Under the pieces are notes generated by a model, which saw only the letters and a list, made by a program, of their open reading frames with translations, ran no database searches and was not told the origin of the DNA. This document shows positions 44,826 to 56,039 of a stretch of DNA of 64,000 bases, piece by piece. The DNA is taken from NCBI RefSeq assembly GCF_001500025.1, contig NZ_LQIW01000050.1, positions 186,001-250,000 on the forward strand, read 5' to 3'. The stretch's first letter is position 1. Every line of letters starts with the position of its first letter. Both the position numbers and the translations under genes were made by a program. Origin of the DNA: Mycobacterium sp. IS-1590 (GTDB lineage: Bacteria > Actinomycetota > Actinomycetes > Mycobacteriales > Mycobacteriaceae).

Positions 44826-45858
44826 GATTTCAGTCGCGGTAGCGGGCGCCAGCGGATACGCCGGCGGTGAGATCCTACGCCTTCTCCTCGGTCATCCCGC
44901 CTACGCCGACGGGCGGCTGACGATCGGCGCGCTGACCGCGGCCGCCAGTGCAGGCACCTCGCTGGGTGAACACCACCCGCACCTGTTGCCGCTGGCCAAC
45001 CGGGTGCTGGAAGCCACCGACGACGAGGTGCTGCGCGGTCACGACGTGGTGTTCCTGGGGTTGCCGCACGGGCATTCGGCTCAGCTGGCCGAACAACTCG
45101 GCGAAGACACCCTGCTCGTGGACTGCGGTGCCGACTTCCGGCTCACCGACGCCGCGGCATGGGAGCGGTTCTACGGGTCCGAGCACGCCGGTACCTGGCC
45201 CTACGGGCTGCCGGAACTGCCGGGTGCGCGCGACCGGCTACGCGGTGCAAAGCGGATCGCTGTGCCCGGCTGCTATCCGACCGCGGCCCTGCTGGCGCTG
45301 TGGCCGGCGGTGGCAGAAGACCTCATCGAGCCGGCGGTGACCGTGGTGTCGGTCAGCGGCGCCTCGGGGGCGGGCCGCGCCGCCAAGCCCGATCTGCTGG
45401 GCGCCGAGGTGATCGGATCGGCGCGGGCATACAACATCGGCGGTAAACATCGGCACACACCGGAGATCGCTCAAGGGCTGCGCGCGGTCACCGCCAAGGA
45501 CGTCACCGTTTCGTTCACGCCGGTGCTCATCCCCACGTCTCGAGGCATCCTGGCCACTTGTACCGCGCGCACCGACGCCCCGCTCTCGGAGATCCGCGCC
45601 GCCTACGAAAAAGCCTACGACGCCGAGCCGTTCGTTCATCTGCTGGCCGAAGGTCAACTGCCCAAGACGGGTTCGGTGCTCGGCAGCAACGCCGCCCAAC
45701 TCGCCGTCGCCCTCGATGCCGACGCCAAGACGTTCGTCGCAGTCGCTGCGATCGACAACCTCGTCAAAGGCACCGGCGGGGCCGCGGTGCAGTCGATGAA
45801 CCTGGCGCTGGGCTGGCCGGAGACCGAAGGGCTTTCGATCGTGGGCATGGCACCGTGA
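44824..45858 (+). CDS. argC: N-acetyl-gamma-glutamyl-phosphate reductase
   Basis: NADPH-dependent reductase, third step of arginine synthesis, 344 residues. Rossmann GASGYAGGEILRLL at residue 8; catalytic Cys 150 in AVPGCYPTAALLAL; catalytic His in NIGGKHRHTPEIAQ. ATG 44824 lies inside the second ArgR box and no SD is visible, so the mRNA is short-leadered or leaderless. First gene of the argCJBDFRGH operon. Ends in a GTGA overlap with argJ. Confidence 0.97.
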   Translation: MISVAVAGASGYAGGEILRLLLGHPAYADGRLTIGALTAAASAGTSLGEHHPHLLPLANRVLEATDDEVLRGHDVVFLGLPHGHSAQLAEQLGEDTLLVDCGADFRLTDAAAWERFYGSEHAGTWPYGLPELPGARDRLRGAKRIAVPGCYPTAALLALWPAVAEDLIEPAVTVVSVSGASGAGRAAKPDLLGAEVIGSARAYNIGGKHRHTPEIAQGLRAVTAKDVTVSFTPVLIPTSRGILATCTARTDAPLSEIRAAYEKAYDAEPFVHLLAEGQLPKTGSVLGSNAAQLAVALDADAKTFVAVAAIDNLVKGTGGAAVQSMNLALGWPETEGLSIVGMAP

Positions 45859-47060
45859 CCACCGCCACCCGGCTGCTCCGCACCCAGGGCGTCACCGCCC
45901 CCGAAGGCTTCCGCGCGACCGGAATCGCCGCCGGCATCAAGGCATCCGGTGCGCTGGACCTGGCGCTGGTGTTCAACGAGGGGCCCGACTACGCCGCCGC
46001 GGGCGTGTTCACCCGCAATCAGGTCAAGGCCGCGCCGGTCTTGTGGAGCCAGCAGGTGCTCACCACCGGCCGACTGCGCGCGGTGATCCTGAACTCCGGC
46101 GGCGCCAACGCCTGCACCGGACCGCAGGGCTTCCAGGACACCCATGCCACCGCCGAAGCGGTCGCGGCGGCGTTGAGCGACTGGGGTACCGAAACCGGTG
46201 CGATCGAGGTGGCGGTCTGCTCGACCGGGTTGATCGGCGACCGGCTGCCGATGGACAAAGTGCTGCCGGGCGTCACCGAGATCGTGCACGAGTTGGCAGG
46301 CGGCCTCACCGGCGGCGAAGAGGCCGCACGGGCCATCATGACCACCGACACCGTGCCCAAACAGGTCGCGCTGCACCACGCCGACAACTGGACAGTGGGC
46401 GGTATGGCCAAGGGCGCGGGCATGATCGCCCCGTCGCTGGCCACCATGCTGAGTGTGATCACCACCGATGCCGTCGCCAGTTCGGAAGCGTTGCGGGCCG
46501 CACTGACTCGCGCCACCGCGCTCACCTTCGATCGCCTCGACGTCGACGGCAGCTGTTCGACGAACGACACGGTGTTGCTGTTGTCGTCCGGTGCCAGCGC
46601 GATCACCCCCAGTCAGAACGAACTCGACGAAGCGGTCCTGCGCGTGTGCGACGACCTGTGCCAGCAGTTGCAGGCCGACGCCGAGGGCGTGACGAAGCGC
46701 ATCGTCGTCACGGTGGCCGGGGCAGCCTCCGAGGACGACGCGTTGCTCGGCGCACGCATCGTCGCGCGAGACAGCCTGGTCAAGACCGCGCTGTTCGGCT
46801 CGGACCCGAACTGGGGCCGGGTGCTGGCCGCCATCGGCATGGCGCCGTTCAAGGTAGACCCAGAGCGGGTCACCGTGTCGTTCAACGGGTTTGCGGTCTG
46901 GCGGGACGGAGCACCACAGCCGGGCTCGCGCGACGTGGACCTCTCCGGTGCCGACATCGACGTCACCATCGACCTCGGCAACGGGTCGGCGCAGGCCTCC
47001 ATCCGCACCACCGACCTGTCGCACGGTTACGTCGAAGAGAACTCGGCCTACAGCTCATGA
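45855..47060 (+). CDS. argJ: Bifunctional ornithine acetyltransferase / N-acetylglutamate synthase ArgJ
   Basis: ArgJ recycles the acetyl group from N-acetylornithine to glutamate. The 401-residue proenzyme is expected to cleave itself between A196 and T197 in GMIAPSLATMLSV; the freed Thr is the nucleophile. Other conserved parts are RAVILNSGGANACTG (oxyanion region) and the GSDPNWGRVLAAIG stretch. GTG 45855 overlaps the argC stop. Confidence 0.96.
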   Translation: MTTATRLLRTQGVTAPEGFRATGIAAGIKASGALDLALVFNEGPDYAAAGVFTRNQVKAAPVLWSQQVLTTGRLRAVILNSGGANACTGPQGFQDTHATAEAVAAALSDWGTETGAIEVAVCSTGLIGDRLPMDKVLPGVTEIVHELAGGLTGGEEAARAIMTTDTVPKQVALHHADNWTVGGMAKGAGMIAPSLATMLSVITTDAVASSEALRAALTRATALTFDRLDVDGSCSTNDTVLLLSSGASAITPSQNELDEAVLRVCDDLCQQLQADAEGVTKRIVVTVAGAASEDDALLGARIVARDSLVKTALFGSDPNWGRVLAAIGMAPFKVDPERVTVSFNGFAVWRDGAPQPGSRDVDLSGADIDVTIDLGNGSAQASIRTTDLSHGYVEENSAYSS

Positions 47061-47929
47061 GCGTCGAAACCCCGGTCAAGGCCAAGGTCCTGGCCGAAGC
47101 GCTGCCGTGGCTCAAACAACTGCACGGCAAGATCGTGGTGATCAAGTACGGCGGTAACGCGATGACCGACGACGTGCTCAAGGCCGCGTTCGCCGCCGAC
47201 ATGGTCTTCCTGCGGAACTGCGGCGTCCATCCCGTCGTCGTGCACGGAGGCGGTCCGCAGATCAGTGCGATGCTCAAACGCCTAGGCATACAAGGTGATT
47301 TCAAGGGCGGGTTCCGGGTCACCACCCCTGAGGTGCTCGATGTGGCGCGCATGGTGCTGTTCGGTCAGGTCGGCCGGGAACTGGTCGGCTTGATCAACGC
47401 CCACGGCCCCTACGCGGTCGGGGTCACCGGCGAGGACGCGCAGTTGTTCACCGCGGTGCGGCGCAGCGTGACCGTCGACGGTGTGGCGACCGACATCGGG
47501 CTGGTGGGCGACGTCGAAAGGGTCAACGCCGGATCGCTGCTGGATCTGATTGCCGCGGGCCGGATTCCGGTGGTGTCGACCATCGCCCCCGACAGCGACG
47601 GAGTGGTGCACAACATCAACGCCGACACGGCGGCCGCCGCGCTGGCCGAGGCGTTGGGCGCCGAGAAGCTACTCATGCTCACCGATGTCGAGGGCTTGTA
47701 CACGAACTGGCCCGACCGTGGTTCGCTGGTCAGCGAGATCGATTCCGCCGCACTGACTCAGATGCTGCCGACACTGGAGGCCGGGATGGTGCCCAAGATC
47801 GAGGCGTGCCTGCGGGCGGTGGCCGGCGGCGTGCCGAGTGCACATGTCATCGACGGTCGCGTCGAGCACTGCGTGTTGGTCGAACTGCTCACCGACGAGG
47901 GGACGGGGACGAAAGTGGTGCGGTCATGA
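47057..47929 (+). CDS. argB: Acetylglutamate kinase
   Basis: Amino-acid-kinase-fold enzyme (290 residues) that phosphorylates N-acetylglutamate. Phosphate-binding KYGGNAM and HGGGPQI loops, and the ATP part LLMLTDVEGLYTNWPDRGSL. It carries the N-terminal helix of the arginine-sensitive hexameric type (VLAEALPWLKQLHG), so feedback inhibition by arginine is likely. ATG 47057 overlaps the argJ stop (ATGA). Confidence 0.97.
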   Translation: MSVETPVKAKVLAEALPWLKQLHGKIVVIKYGGNAMTDDVLKAAFAADMVFLRNCGVHPVVVHGGGPQISAMLKRLGIQGDFKGGFRVTTPEVLDVARMVLFGQVGRELVGLINAHGPYAVGVTGEDAQLFTAVRRSVTVDGVATDIGLVGDVERVNAGSLLDLIAAGRIPVVSTIAPDSDGVVHNINADTAAAALAEALGAEKLLMLTDVEGLYTNWPDRGSLVSEIDSAALTQMLPTLEAGMVPKIEACLRAVAGGVPSAHVIDGRVEHCVLVELLTDEGTGTKVVRS

Positions 47930-49107
47930 CTCTGCTGGAGCGGTGGCAGGCCGTGATGATGAACAACTACGGCACCCCGCCGCTCGCATTGTCCAGCGGT
48001 GACGGCGCGGTGGTGACCGACGTCGACGGCAAGACCTATGTCGACCTGCTCGGCGGCATCGCGGTCAACATCCTCGGCCACCGGCACCCCGCGGTCATCG
48101 AAGCCGTCACCGCTCAACTCAACACGCTGGGCCACACGTCGAACCTGTACGCGACCGAACCCGGTGTCGCGCTGGCCGAAGCGCTGGTCGGGCTGCTCGG
48201 TACGGGCCCGTCGGCCCCGGCCAAGGTGTTCTTCTGCAACTCCGGCACCGAGGCCAACGAGGTCGCATTCAAGATCACCCGGCTCACCGGGCGCATCAAA
48301 CTGGTTGCGGCGCAGGGCGCTTTCCACGGCCGTACGATGGGCTCCCTTGCGCTGACCGGTCAGCCCTCGAAGCAGGCACCGTTCGCGCCGCTGCCCGGTG
48401 ATGTGACCCATGTGCCCTACGGCGACATCGAGGCACTGCGGGCCGCCGTCGACGACGAGACCGCGGCGGTGTTCCTCGAACCGATCATGGGCGAGGGCGG
48501 GGTGGTGGTTCCGCCCGCCGGCTACCTCGCCGCCGCTCGCGAGATCACCGCGCAGCACGGCGCGCTGTTGGTGCTCGACGAGGTGCAGACCGGAATGGGC
48601 CGCACCGGAGCGTTTTTCGCCCATCAACATGACGGGATCACTCCCGATATCGTGACCCTGGCCAAGGGCCTCGGCGGCGGCTTGCCGATCGGCGCATGCA
48701 TCGCCACAGGCGCACCCGCCGAGTTGTTGACGCCCGGATTGCACGGCAGCACGTTCGGCGGCAATCCCGTCTGCACCGCCGCCGCGCTCGCGGTACTGCG
48801 GGTGCTGGCCGATGACGACCTGGTCAGCCGCGCCGAGGTGCTCGGCAAGACCCTGTCGGCGGGCATCGAGGCCTCGGGGCACCCGCTGGTCGATCACGTC
48901 CGTGGTCGCGGCCTGCTGCTGGGCGTCGTGCTGACCGCCCAGGTGGCCAAAGCCGTCGAGGTCGCGGCCCGTGATGCCGGGTTCCTGGTGAACGCCGCAG
49001 CGCCGGACGTGATCCGGCTGGCCCCGCCGCTGGTGATCACCGAGGCCCAGGTCGACGAGTTCCTCACCGCGCTTCCCGCGGTCCTCGACAAAGGCGCCGC
49101 CTCATGA
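47926..49107 (+). CDS. argD: Acetylornithine aminotransferase
   Basis: PLP-dependent class III aminotransferase, 393 residues. PLP phosphate loop NSGTEANEVAFK, Asp/Gln in VLDEVQTGMGRTG, Schiff-base Lys in TLAKGLGGGLPIG. Makes N-acetylornithine from the semialdehyde using glutamate; many also act in lysine synthesis. ATG 47926 overlaps argB (ATGA). Confidence 0.97.
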   Translation: MTLLERWQAVMMNNYGTPPLALSSGDGAVVTDVDGKTYVDLLGGIAVNILGHRHPAVIEAVTAQLNTLGHTSNLYATEPGVALAEALVGLLGTGPSAPAKVFFCNSGTEANEVAFKITRLTGRIKLVAAQGAFHGRTMGSLALTGQPSKQAPFAPLPGDVTHVPYGDIEALRAAVDDETAAVFLEPIMGEGGVVVPPAGYLAAAREITAQHGALLVLDEVQTGMGRTGAFFAHQHDGITPDIVTLAKGLGGGLPIGACIATGAPAELLTPGLHGSTFGGNPVCTAAALAVLRVLADDDLVSRAEVLGKTLSAGIEASGHPLVDHVRGRGLLLGVVLTAQVAKAVEVAARDAGFLVNAAAPDVIRLAPPLVITEAQVDEFLTALPAVLDKGAAS

Positions 49108-50036
49108 GAAGGACCAGGCACTTCCTGCGCGACGACGACCTGACCCCCGACGAACAGGCCGAGGTTCTCGCCCTTGCGGCCGAGTTGAAGGCCCAGCCGT
49201 TCAGCCGCCGCCCGTTGGAGGGCCCGAGCGGGGTGGCGGTGATCTTCGACAAGAACTCCACCCGGACGCGGTTCTCGTTCGAGCTGGGTATCGCCCAACT
49301 CGGCGGGCATGCCGTCGTGGTGGACGGCCGCAGCACTCAGCTGGGCCGCGACGAGACGTTGGAGGACACCGGCCGGGTGCTCTCGCGGTACGTCAAGGCG
49401 ATCGTGTGGCGCACGTTCGCCCAGGACCGGCTGACCGCGATGGCGGCCGGTGCGAGCGTGCCGATCGTCAACGCGCTCTCCGACGAGTTCCACCCGTGCC
49501 AGGTGCTCGCCGATCTGCAGACGCTCGCCGAACGCAAGCGCACGCTGGCGGGGCTGCGGATGTCCTACCTCGGGGACGGCGCGAACAACATGGCGCACTC
49601 GCTGATGCTGGGCGGCGTGACCGCGGGTGTGCACGTGACGATCGCGGGACCGGCCGGCTTCCAACCGCATCCGGACTTCGTCGAGGCCGCGCAGAAGCGG
49701 GCGTCGGAGACCGGTGCGACCGTCACCGTGACCGAGAACCCCGACGCGGCGGCCGACGGTGCCGACGTGCTGGTCACCGACACGTGGACGTCGATGGGGC
49801 AGGAGAACGACGGCCTGGACCGGGTCGGCCCGTTCCGGCCGTACCAGGTCAACGGCGACCTGCTCGGCCGGGCTGCCGCCGATGCGGTTGTGCTGCACTG
49901 TCTTCCGGCCCACCGCGGTGAAGAGATCACCGACGACGTGATCGACGGCGCGCAGAGCGCGGTATGGGACGAGGCCGAGAACCGCCTGCACGCGCAGAAG
50001 GCGCTGCTGGTGTGGCTGTTGGAGCGCGCGAAGTGA
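49104..50036 (+). CDS. argF: Ornithine carbamoyltransferase
   Basis: Anabolic OTCase of 310 residues: carbamoyl-phosphate loop STRTRFSFE, HPCQVLADL, ornithine loop with TWTSMGQEN and the catalytic HCLPAHRGEE with Cys. Produces citrulline. ATG 49104 overlaps argD (ATGA). Confidence 0.97.
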   Translation: MRRTRHFLRDDDLTPDEQAEVLALAAELKAQPFSRRPLEGPSGVAVIFDKNSTRTRFSFELGIAQLGGHAVVVDGRSTQLGRDETLEDTGRVLSRYVKAIVWRTFAQDRLTAMAAGASVPIVNALSDEFHPCQVLADLQTLAERKRTLAGLRMSYLGDGANNMAHSLMLGGVTAGVHVTIAGPAGFQPHPDFVEAAQKRASETGATVTVTENPDAAADGADVLVTDTWTSMGQENDGLDRVGPFRPYQVNGDLLGRAAADAVVLHCLPAHRGEEITDDVIDGAQSAVWDEAENRLHAQKALLVWLLERAK

Positions 50037-50527
50037 CTTCAGCGGCGACTCGGGCCGGGCGGCAGGCCCGCATCGTGGCGATCCTGTCGTCGCGGTCGGT
50101 GCACAGCCAGACCGAACTGGCCGCCCTGCTGGCCGAGGAGGGCATCGAGGTCACACAGGCCACGCTGTCGCGTGATCTGGAGGAACTCGGCGCGGTGAAA
50201 CTGCGCGGCGCCGACGGCGGGGTCGGCGTGTACATCGTCCCGGAGGACGGCAGCCCGGTGCGCGGTGTTTCCGGTGGCACCGAACGGATGTCGCGGCTGC
50301 TGGCCGAGTTGCTCGTGTCGACCGACGCCAGCGGCAATCTGGCCATCCTGCGCACCCCGCCGGGGGCGGCGCACTATCTTGCCAGCGCGATGGACCGCGC
50401 GGCACTTCCGTTCGTCGTCGGTACCGTCGCCGGCGACGACACCATCCTGGTCGTCGCCCGCGAACCGATGACCGGCGCCGAACTAGCGATCAAACTCGAA
50501 AGCATTAGACAAAAGGAGACCTGCTGA
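50033..50527 (+). CDS. argR: Arginine repressor ArgR
   Basis: A 164-residue ArgR: N-terminal winged HTH (ARIVAILSSRSVHSQTELAA; GIEVTQATLSRDLEELGAVK) and C-terminal hexamerisation/arginine-binding domain (GNLAILRTPPGAAHYLASAM; GTVAGDDTILVVARE). It should bind the boxes at 44789-44825 with arginine. GTG 50033 overlaps argF (GTGA). Confidence 0.96.
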   Translation: MTSAATRAGRQARIVAILSSRSVHSQTELAALLAEEGIEVTQATLSRDLEELGAVKLRGADGGVGVYIVPEDGSPVRGVSGGTERMSRLLAELLVSTDASGNLAILRTPPGAAHYLASAMDRAALPFVVGTVAGDDTILVVAREPMTGAELAIKLESIRQKETC

Positions 50528-51729
50528 TGTCCGAACGCGTCATCCTGGCTTATTCCGGTGGCCTGGACACCTCGGTGGCGATCAGCTGGATCGGCAAGGA
50601 GACCGGGCGCGAAGTCGTCGCCGTCGCAATCGATCTCGGCCAGGGCGGCGAGGACATGGAGGTCGTCCGCAAGCGCGCCATCGACTGCGGCGCCGTGGAG
50701 GCCGTTGTCGTCGACGCCAAGGACGAGTTCGCCGACGAGTACTGCCTGCCGGCGATCCAGTCCAACGCGCTCTACATGGACCGTTATCCGCTGGTCTCGG
50801 CGCTCAGTCGACCGCTGATCGTCAAGCATCTCGTGGCCGCGGCGCGCGAGCACGGCGGCGGCACCGTCGCGCACGGCTGCACCGGCAAGGGTAACGACCA
50901 GGTCCGCTTCGAGGTCGGGTTCGCATCGCTGGCACCGGATCTGAAGGTGCTGGCGCCGGTGCGCGACTACGCGTGGACGCGTGAGAAGGCGATCGCGTTC
51001 GCCGAGGAGAACGCCATTCCGATCAACGTCACCAAGCGCTCGCCGTTCTCGATCGATCAGAACGTCTGGGGTCGCGCCGTGGAGACCGGCTTCCTCGAGC
51101 ATCTGTGGAACGCGCCCACCAAGGACGTCTACGACTACACCGAGGACCCGACGGTCAACTGGAGCACACCCGACGAGGTGATCATCGGTTTCGAACGTGG
51201 CGTACCGGTGTCGATCGACGGCCGGGCGGTCACGGTGCTGCAGGCGATCGAGGAGCTGAACCGCCGCGCCGGTGAGCAGGGTGTCGGCAGGCTCGACGTC
51301 GTCGAGGACCGGCTGGTCGGCATCAAGAGCCGCGAGATCTACGAGGCGCCGGGCGCGATGGTGCTGATCACCGCCCACACCGAACTCGAGCACGTCACCC
51401 TGGAGCGCGAACTCGGCCGGTTCAAGCGCCACACCGACCAGAAGTGGGGGGAGCTGGTCTACGACGGTCTCTGGTATTCGCCGCTGAAGACCGCGCTCGA
51501 GTCCTTCGTCGCCAAGACCCAGGAGCACGTGACCGGGGAGATCCGGCTGGTCCTGCACGGCGGCCACATCGCGGTGAACGGCCGTCGCAGCGCCGAGTCG
51601 CTCTACGACTTCAACCTGGCCACCTACGACGAGGGCGATACGTTCGACCAGTCGGCGGCCCGCGGGTTCGTCCAGATCCACGGTCTGTCGTCGAGCATCG
51701 CCGCCCGCCGGGACCTGGGTATCGAGTGA
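50527..51729 (+). CDS. argG: Argininosuccinate synthase
   Basis: A 400-residue ATP-dependent enzyme that joins citrulline and aspartate. P-loop-like AYSGGLDTSVAISW, Asp/citrulline site GCTGKGNDQVRFE and KRSPFSIDQNVWGR are all present. ATG 50527 overlaps the argR TGA as TGATG and is preceded by AAAAGGAG. The next gene, argH, is separated by a 105-nt gap with a palindromic element. Confidence 0.98.
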   Translation: MSERVILAYSGGLDTSVAISWIGKETGREVVAVAIDLGQGGEDMEVVRKRAIDCGAVEAVVVDAKDEFADEYCLPAIQSNALYMDRYPLVSALSRPLIVKHLVAAAREHGGGTVAHGCTGKGNDQVRFEVGFASLAPDLKVLAPVRDYAWTREKAIAFAEENAIPINVTKRSPFSIDQNVWGRAVETGFLEHLWNAPTKDVYDYTEDPTVNWSTPDEVIIGFERGVPVSIDGRAVTVLQAIEELNRRAGEQGVGRLDVVEDRLVGIKSREIYEAPGAMVLITAHTELEHVTLERELGRFKRHTDQKWGELVYDGLWYSPLKTALESFVAKTQEHVTGEIRLVLHGGHIAVNGRRSAESLYDFNLATYDEGDTFDQSAARGFVQIHGLSSSIAARRDLGIE

Positions 51730-51756
51730 GTAAGCGCCACCCACCACCACCACCGC

Positions 51757-51813
51757 GAGCGACCGTGTCTGCCCGCCGACACGCCGCTGTCACGCGTACA
51801 AACGCGGTCGCTC
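51757..51813. repeat. Palindromic intergenic element between argG and argH
   Basis: Outer arms GAGCGACC (51757-51764) and GGTCGCTC (51806-51813) are perfect inverted repeats; an inner hairpin GTGTC-8 nt-GACAC (51765-51782) sits between. No T run follows. It has the look of a small dispersed palindromic (MIRU/REP-like) element of fast-growing mycobacteria, but only one copy lies in this window. Confidence 0.5.
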
Positions 51814-51834
51814 ACGCAGAGTGAGGGGCCGCAA

Positions 51835-53247
51835 ATGAGCACGAACGAAGGATCGTTGTGGGGCGGGCGGTTCGCCGACGGGCCGTCCGACGCGCTCGCG
51901 GCCCTGTCGAAGTCCACCCACTTCGACTGGGTTCTGGCGCCCTACGACATTCGCGCGTCCAAAGCCCATGCGCAAGTGCTGCACGACGCGGGTCTGCTGA
52001 CCGACGATCAGCGCGATGGGTTGCTCGCGGGCCTCGACAGTCTGGCCGCCGACGTCGCCGATGGCAGCTTCGAACCACTGTTGACCGACGAGGACGTACA
52101 CGGCGCCCTCGAACGCGGCCTGATCGACCGGGTTGGCGCGGAGCTCGGCGGCCGGTTGCGGGCGGGCCGGTCGCGAAACGACCAGGTGGCCACGCTGTTT
52201 CGGATGTGGCTGCGCGACGCGATCAGACGTGTCGCCGACGGGGCTTTGCAGGTCGTCGACGCGTTGGCAACCCAGGCGGCCGCGCACCCGACCGCGATCA
52301 TGCCGGGCAAGACGCATCTGCAGTCCGCGCAACCCGTCCTTCTCGCGCATCACCTACTCGCGCACACGCATCCGCTGCTGCGCGACGTCGACCGACTTGC
52401 GGACTTCGACAAGCGAGCCGCGGTGTCGCCCTACGGATCCGGCGCACTGGCCGGTTCGTCACTGGGTTTGAACCCGGATACGATCGCCGAGGACCTCGGT
52501 TTCGACTCGGCCGCCGACAACTCGATCGACGCCACCGCATCGCGAGACTTCGCCGCCGAGGCGGCATTCGTGTTCTCGATGATCGGCGTCGACCTGTCCC
52601 GCCTGGCTGAGGACATCATCCTCTGGAGCACAACCGAATTCGGCTACGTCACCCTGCACGACGCCTGGTCGACCGGAAGCTCCATCATGCCGCAGAAGAA
52701 GAACCCCGACATCGCCGAACTCGCCCGCGGCAAGTCCGGCCGGTTGATCGGCAACCTCACCGGGCTGCTGGCGACACTCAAAGCACAACCGCTGGCCTAC
52801 AACCGGGACCTACAGGAGGACAAGGAGCCGGTGTTCGACTCCGTCGCTCAGCTCGAACTCCTGCTGCCGGCGATGGCGGGCCTGGTGGCGACGTTGCGCT
52901 TCGACGTCGACCGGATGACCGAGCTCGCGCCGCTGGGTTACACCCTGGCCACCGATATCGCCGAATGGCTTGTGCGCAGGGGAGTGCCGTTCCGGGTGGC
53001 GCACGAGGCCGCGGGCGCCGCGGTGCGCGCGGCCGAGGCGCGCGGCATCGGCCTGGAAGAACTCGAGGACGCCGACCTCGCCGCAATTCATCCCGAGCTC
53101 ACCCCGCAGGTGCGTGAGGTCCTGACCATCGAGGGATCGGTGGACTCCCGCGACGCGCGCGGCGGCACCGCGCCGACGCAGGTCGCCCGGCAGCTCGGCG
53201 CCGTGCGCGAGACCGCCGGCCGGCTGCGGTTACTGTTGAGGGGATGA
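51835..53247 (+). CDS. argH: Argininosuccinate lyase
   Basis: Fumarase/aspartase-superfamily lyase (470 residues) that yields arginine and fumarate. Signature GSSIMPQKKNPDIAEL with the catalytic Ser loop, RAGRSRNDQVATLFRMW and GKTHLQSAQPV with catalytic His. ATG 51835 follows GAGGGG. The TGA overlaps the next gene as ATGA. Confidence 0.98.
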   Translation: MSTNEGSLWGGRFADGPSDALAALSKSTHFDWVLAPYDIRASKAHAQVLHDAGLLTDDQRDGLLAGLDSLAADVADGSFEPLLTDEDVHGALERGLIDRVGAELGGRLRAGRSRNDQVATLFRMWLRDAIRRVADGALQVVDALATQAAAHPTAIMPGKTHLQSAQPVLLAHHLLAHTHPLLRDVDRLADFDKRAAVSPYGSGALAGSSLGLNPDTIAEDLGFDSAADNSIDATASRDFAAEAAFVFSMIGVDLSRLAEDIILWSTTEFGYVTLHDAWSTGSSIMPQKKNPDIAELARGKSGRLIGNLTGLLATLKAQPLAYNRDLQEDKEPVFDSVAQLELLLPAMAGLVATLRFDVDRMTELAPLGYTLATDIAEWLVRRGVPFRVAHEAAGAAVRAAEARGIGLEELEDADLAAIHPELTPQVREVLTIEGSVDSRDARGGTAPTQVARQLGAVRETAGRLRLLLRG

Positions 53248-54119
53248 CCGAACGCGTCGAATTCAGCTCCGGTGCGACGACTCTGGTCGGTTACCTCTAC
53301 AACGGCGACCAGGACGAACCACGGCCCTGTGTCGTGCTGTGCCACGGCTTCGGCGGGACGCAGGACACTCCGGCGTTGACGGCCAACGCGACGAGCTTCG
53401 TCGAAGCGGGCTACGCCGCCCTCACGTTCGACTACCGCAACTTCGGCGAAAGCTCCGGTGAGCCAAGGCAGTTGGTGGACATCGGTGGCCAACTCGACGA
53501 CATCGCTGCTGCGGTCACGTTCGCGCGCGCCCAAAGCGGCATCGACCCCGACCGCATTGTGTTGTGGGGCAGTTCGCTCGGGGGCGGCCACGTTGTCACC
53601 GCGGCGGCTCGCGACCCACGGATCGCGGCGGTGATCGCCCAGATCCCCTTCAACGGGTTCCCCAGAAAAGTCGAGGGACGCTCGGCGGCGGCCACACTGC
53701 GATTGTTGTGGGCGATGGCCGCCGACACCGTGCGCGGCGCTCTGGGCGCAACACCGGCGTACATCAAAGCGGTTGGAGAACCCGGTGAGCTCGCCGTGAT
53801 GGCCAGTTCCGAAGCGCAGCAGACCATCGAGGGCATGCAGAGCACGACATGGCGCAACGAGGTCGCGCCGCGGGCGTTGTTCGCGATGATGCGCTACAAA
53901 CCGGGTGACCACGCACCGCGCGTGCGCGCTCCGGTGATGGTGTGTGTCGGCAAGCGGGACAAGGAAGCCCAAGAGTCCGATGCGCGGCAACTCGCCGAAC
54001 TCACACCCCGAGGTGAGCTGCAAACCTACGACTTCGCCCATTTCGACTTCTACCGCGACGACGTCCGTCGTCGGGTGATCGCGGATCAGATCGCTTTCCT
54101 GCGCCGAGTCCTCGCTTAA
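53244..54119 (+). CDS. Alpha/beta hydrolase coupled to argH
   Basis: A 291-residue alpha/beta hydrolase of the dienelactone hydrolase/prolyl-oligopeptidase-like type. Oxyanion region CHGFGGTQDTPA, nucleophile elbow WGSSLGGGHVV (Ser), Asp in VGKRDKEAQESD or nearby and the His in DFAHFDFYRDD. ATG 53244 overlaps the argH stop (ATGA), so it is translated with the arginine operon. The link to arginine synthesis is unclear; perhaps a passenger. Substrate unknown. The 66 nt to the convergent ABC-F gene hold nothing notable. Confidence 0.88.
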   Translation: MTERVEFSSGATTLVGYLYNGDQDEPRPCVVLCHGFGGTQDTPALTANATSFVEAGYAALTFDYRNFGESSGEPRQLVDIGGQLDDIAAAVTFARAQSGIDPDRIVLWGSSLGGGHVVTAAARDPRIAAVIAQIPFNGFPRKVEGRSAAATLRLLWAMAADTVRGALGATPAYIKAVGEPGELAVMASSEAQQTIEGMQSTTWRNEVAPRALFAMMRYKPGDHAPRVRAPVMVCVGKRDKEAQESDARQLAELTPRGELQTYDFAHFDFYRDDVRRRVIADQIAFLRRVLA

Positions 54120-54185
54120 CCCTCCGGCATCAGTCGTCGCCGTCGTTGCAGGCAGTTCTGGTTGCCATGCCCCCACGCTACGTCG

Positions 54186-55937
<1,752 letters not shown>

Positions 55938-55946
55938 CAGCCGCCG

Positions 55947-55952
55947 ATGATA
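55947..55952 (-). promoter_or_regulatory. Candidate -10 box (TATCAT) for the ABC-F gene
   Basis: TATCAT on the minus strand, 9 nt before ATG 55937, would give a leader of about 2-3 nt. Confidence 0.3.
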
Positions 55953-56039
55953 GGTCGCCCCTGCCGGCCGGGCCCCTGTGCCATGATGACGTCGGCCAAT
56001 TCGGGGGTTTTCATCTCGGCCGGAATGGGAGCGTGCGCT

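Noticed and set aside
49964..50032. Longer ArgR starting inside argF
   Set aside because: The GTGA overlap at 50033 and the ArgR family start fit better; the extension is the argF coding region in another frame.
51735..51753. CCACC-type short tandem repeat after argG
   Set aside because: A brief low-complexity run directly after the stop codon; too short to support a repeat feature.
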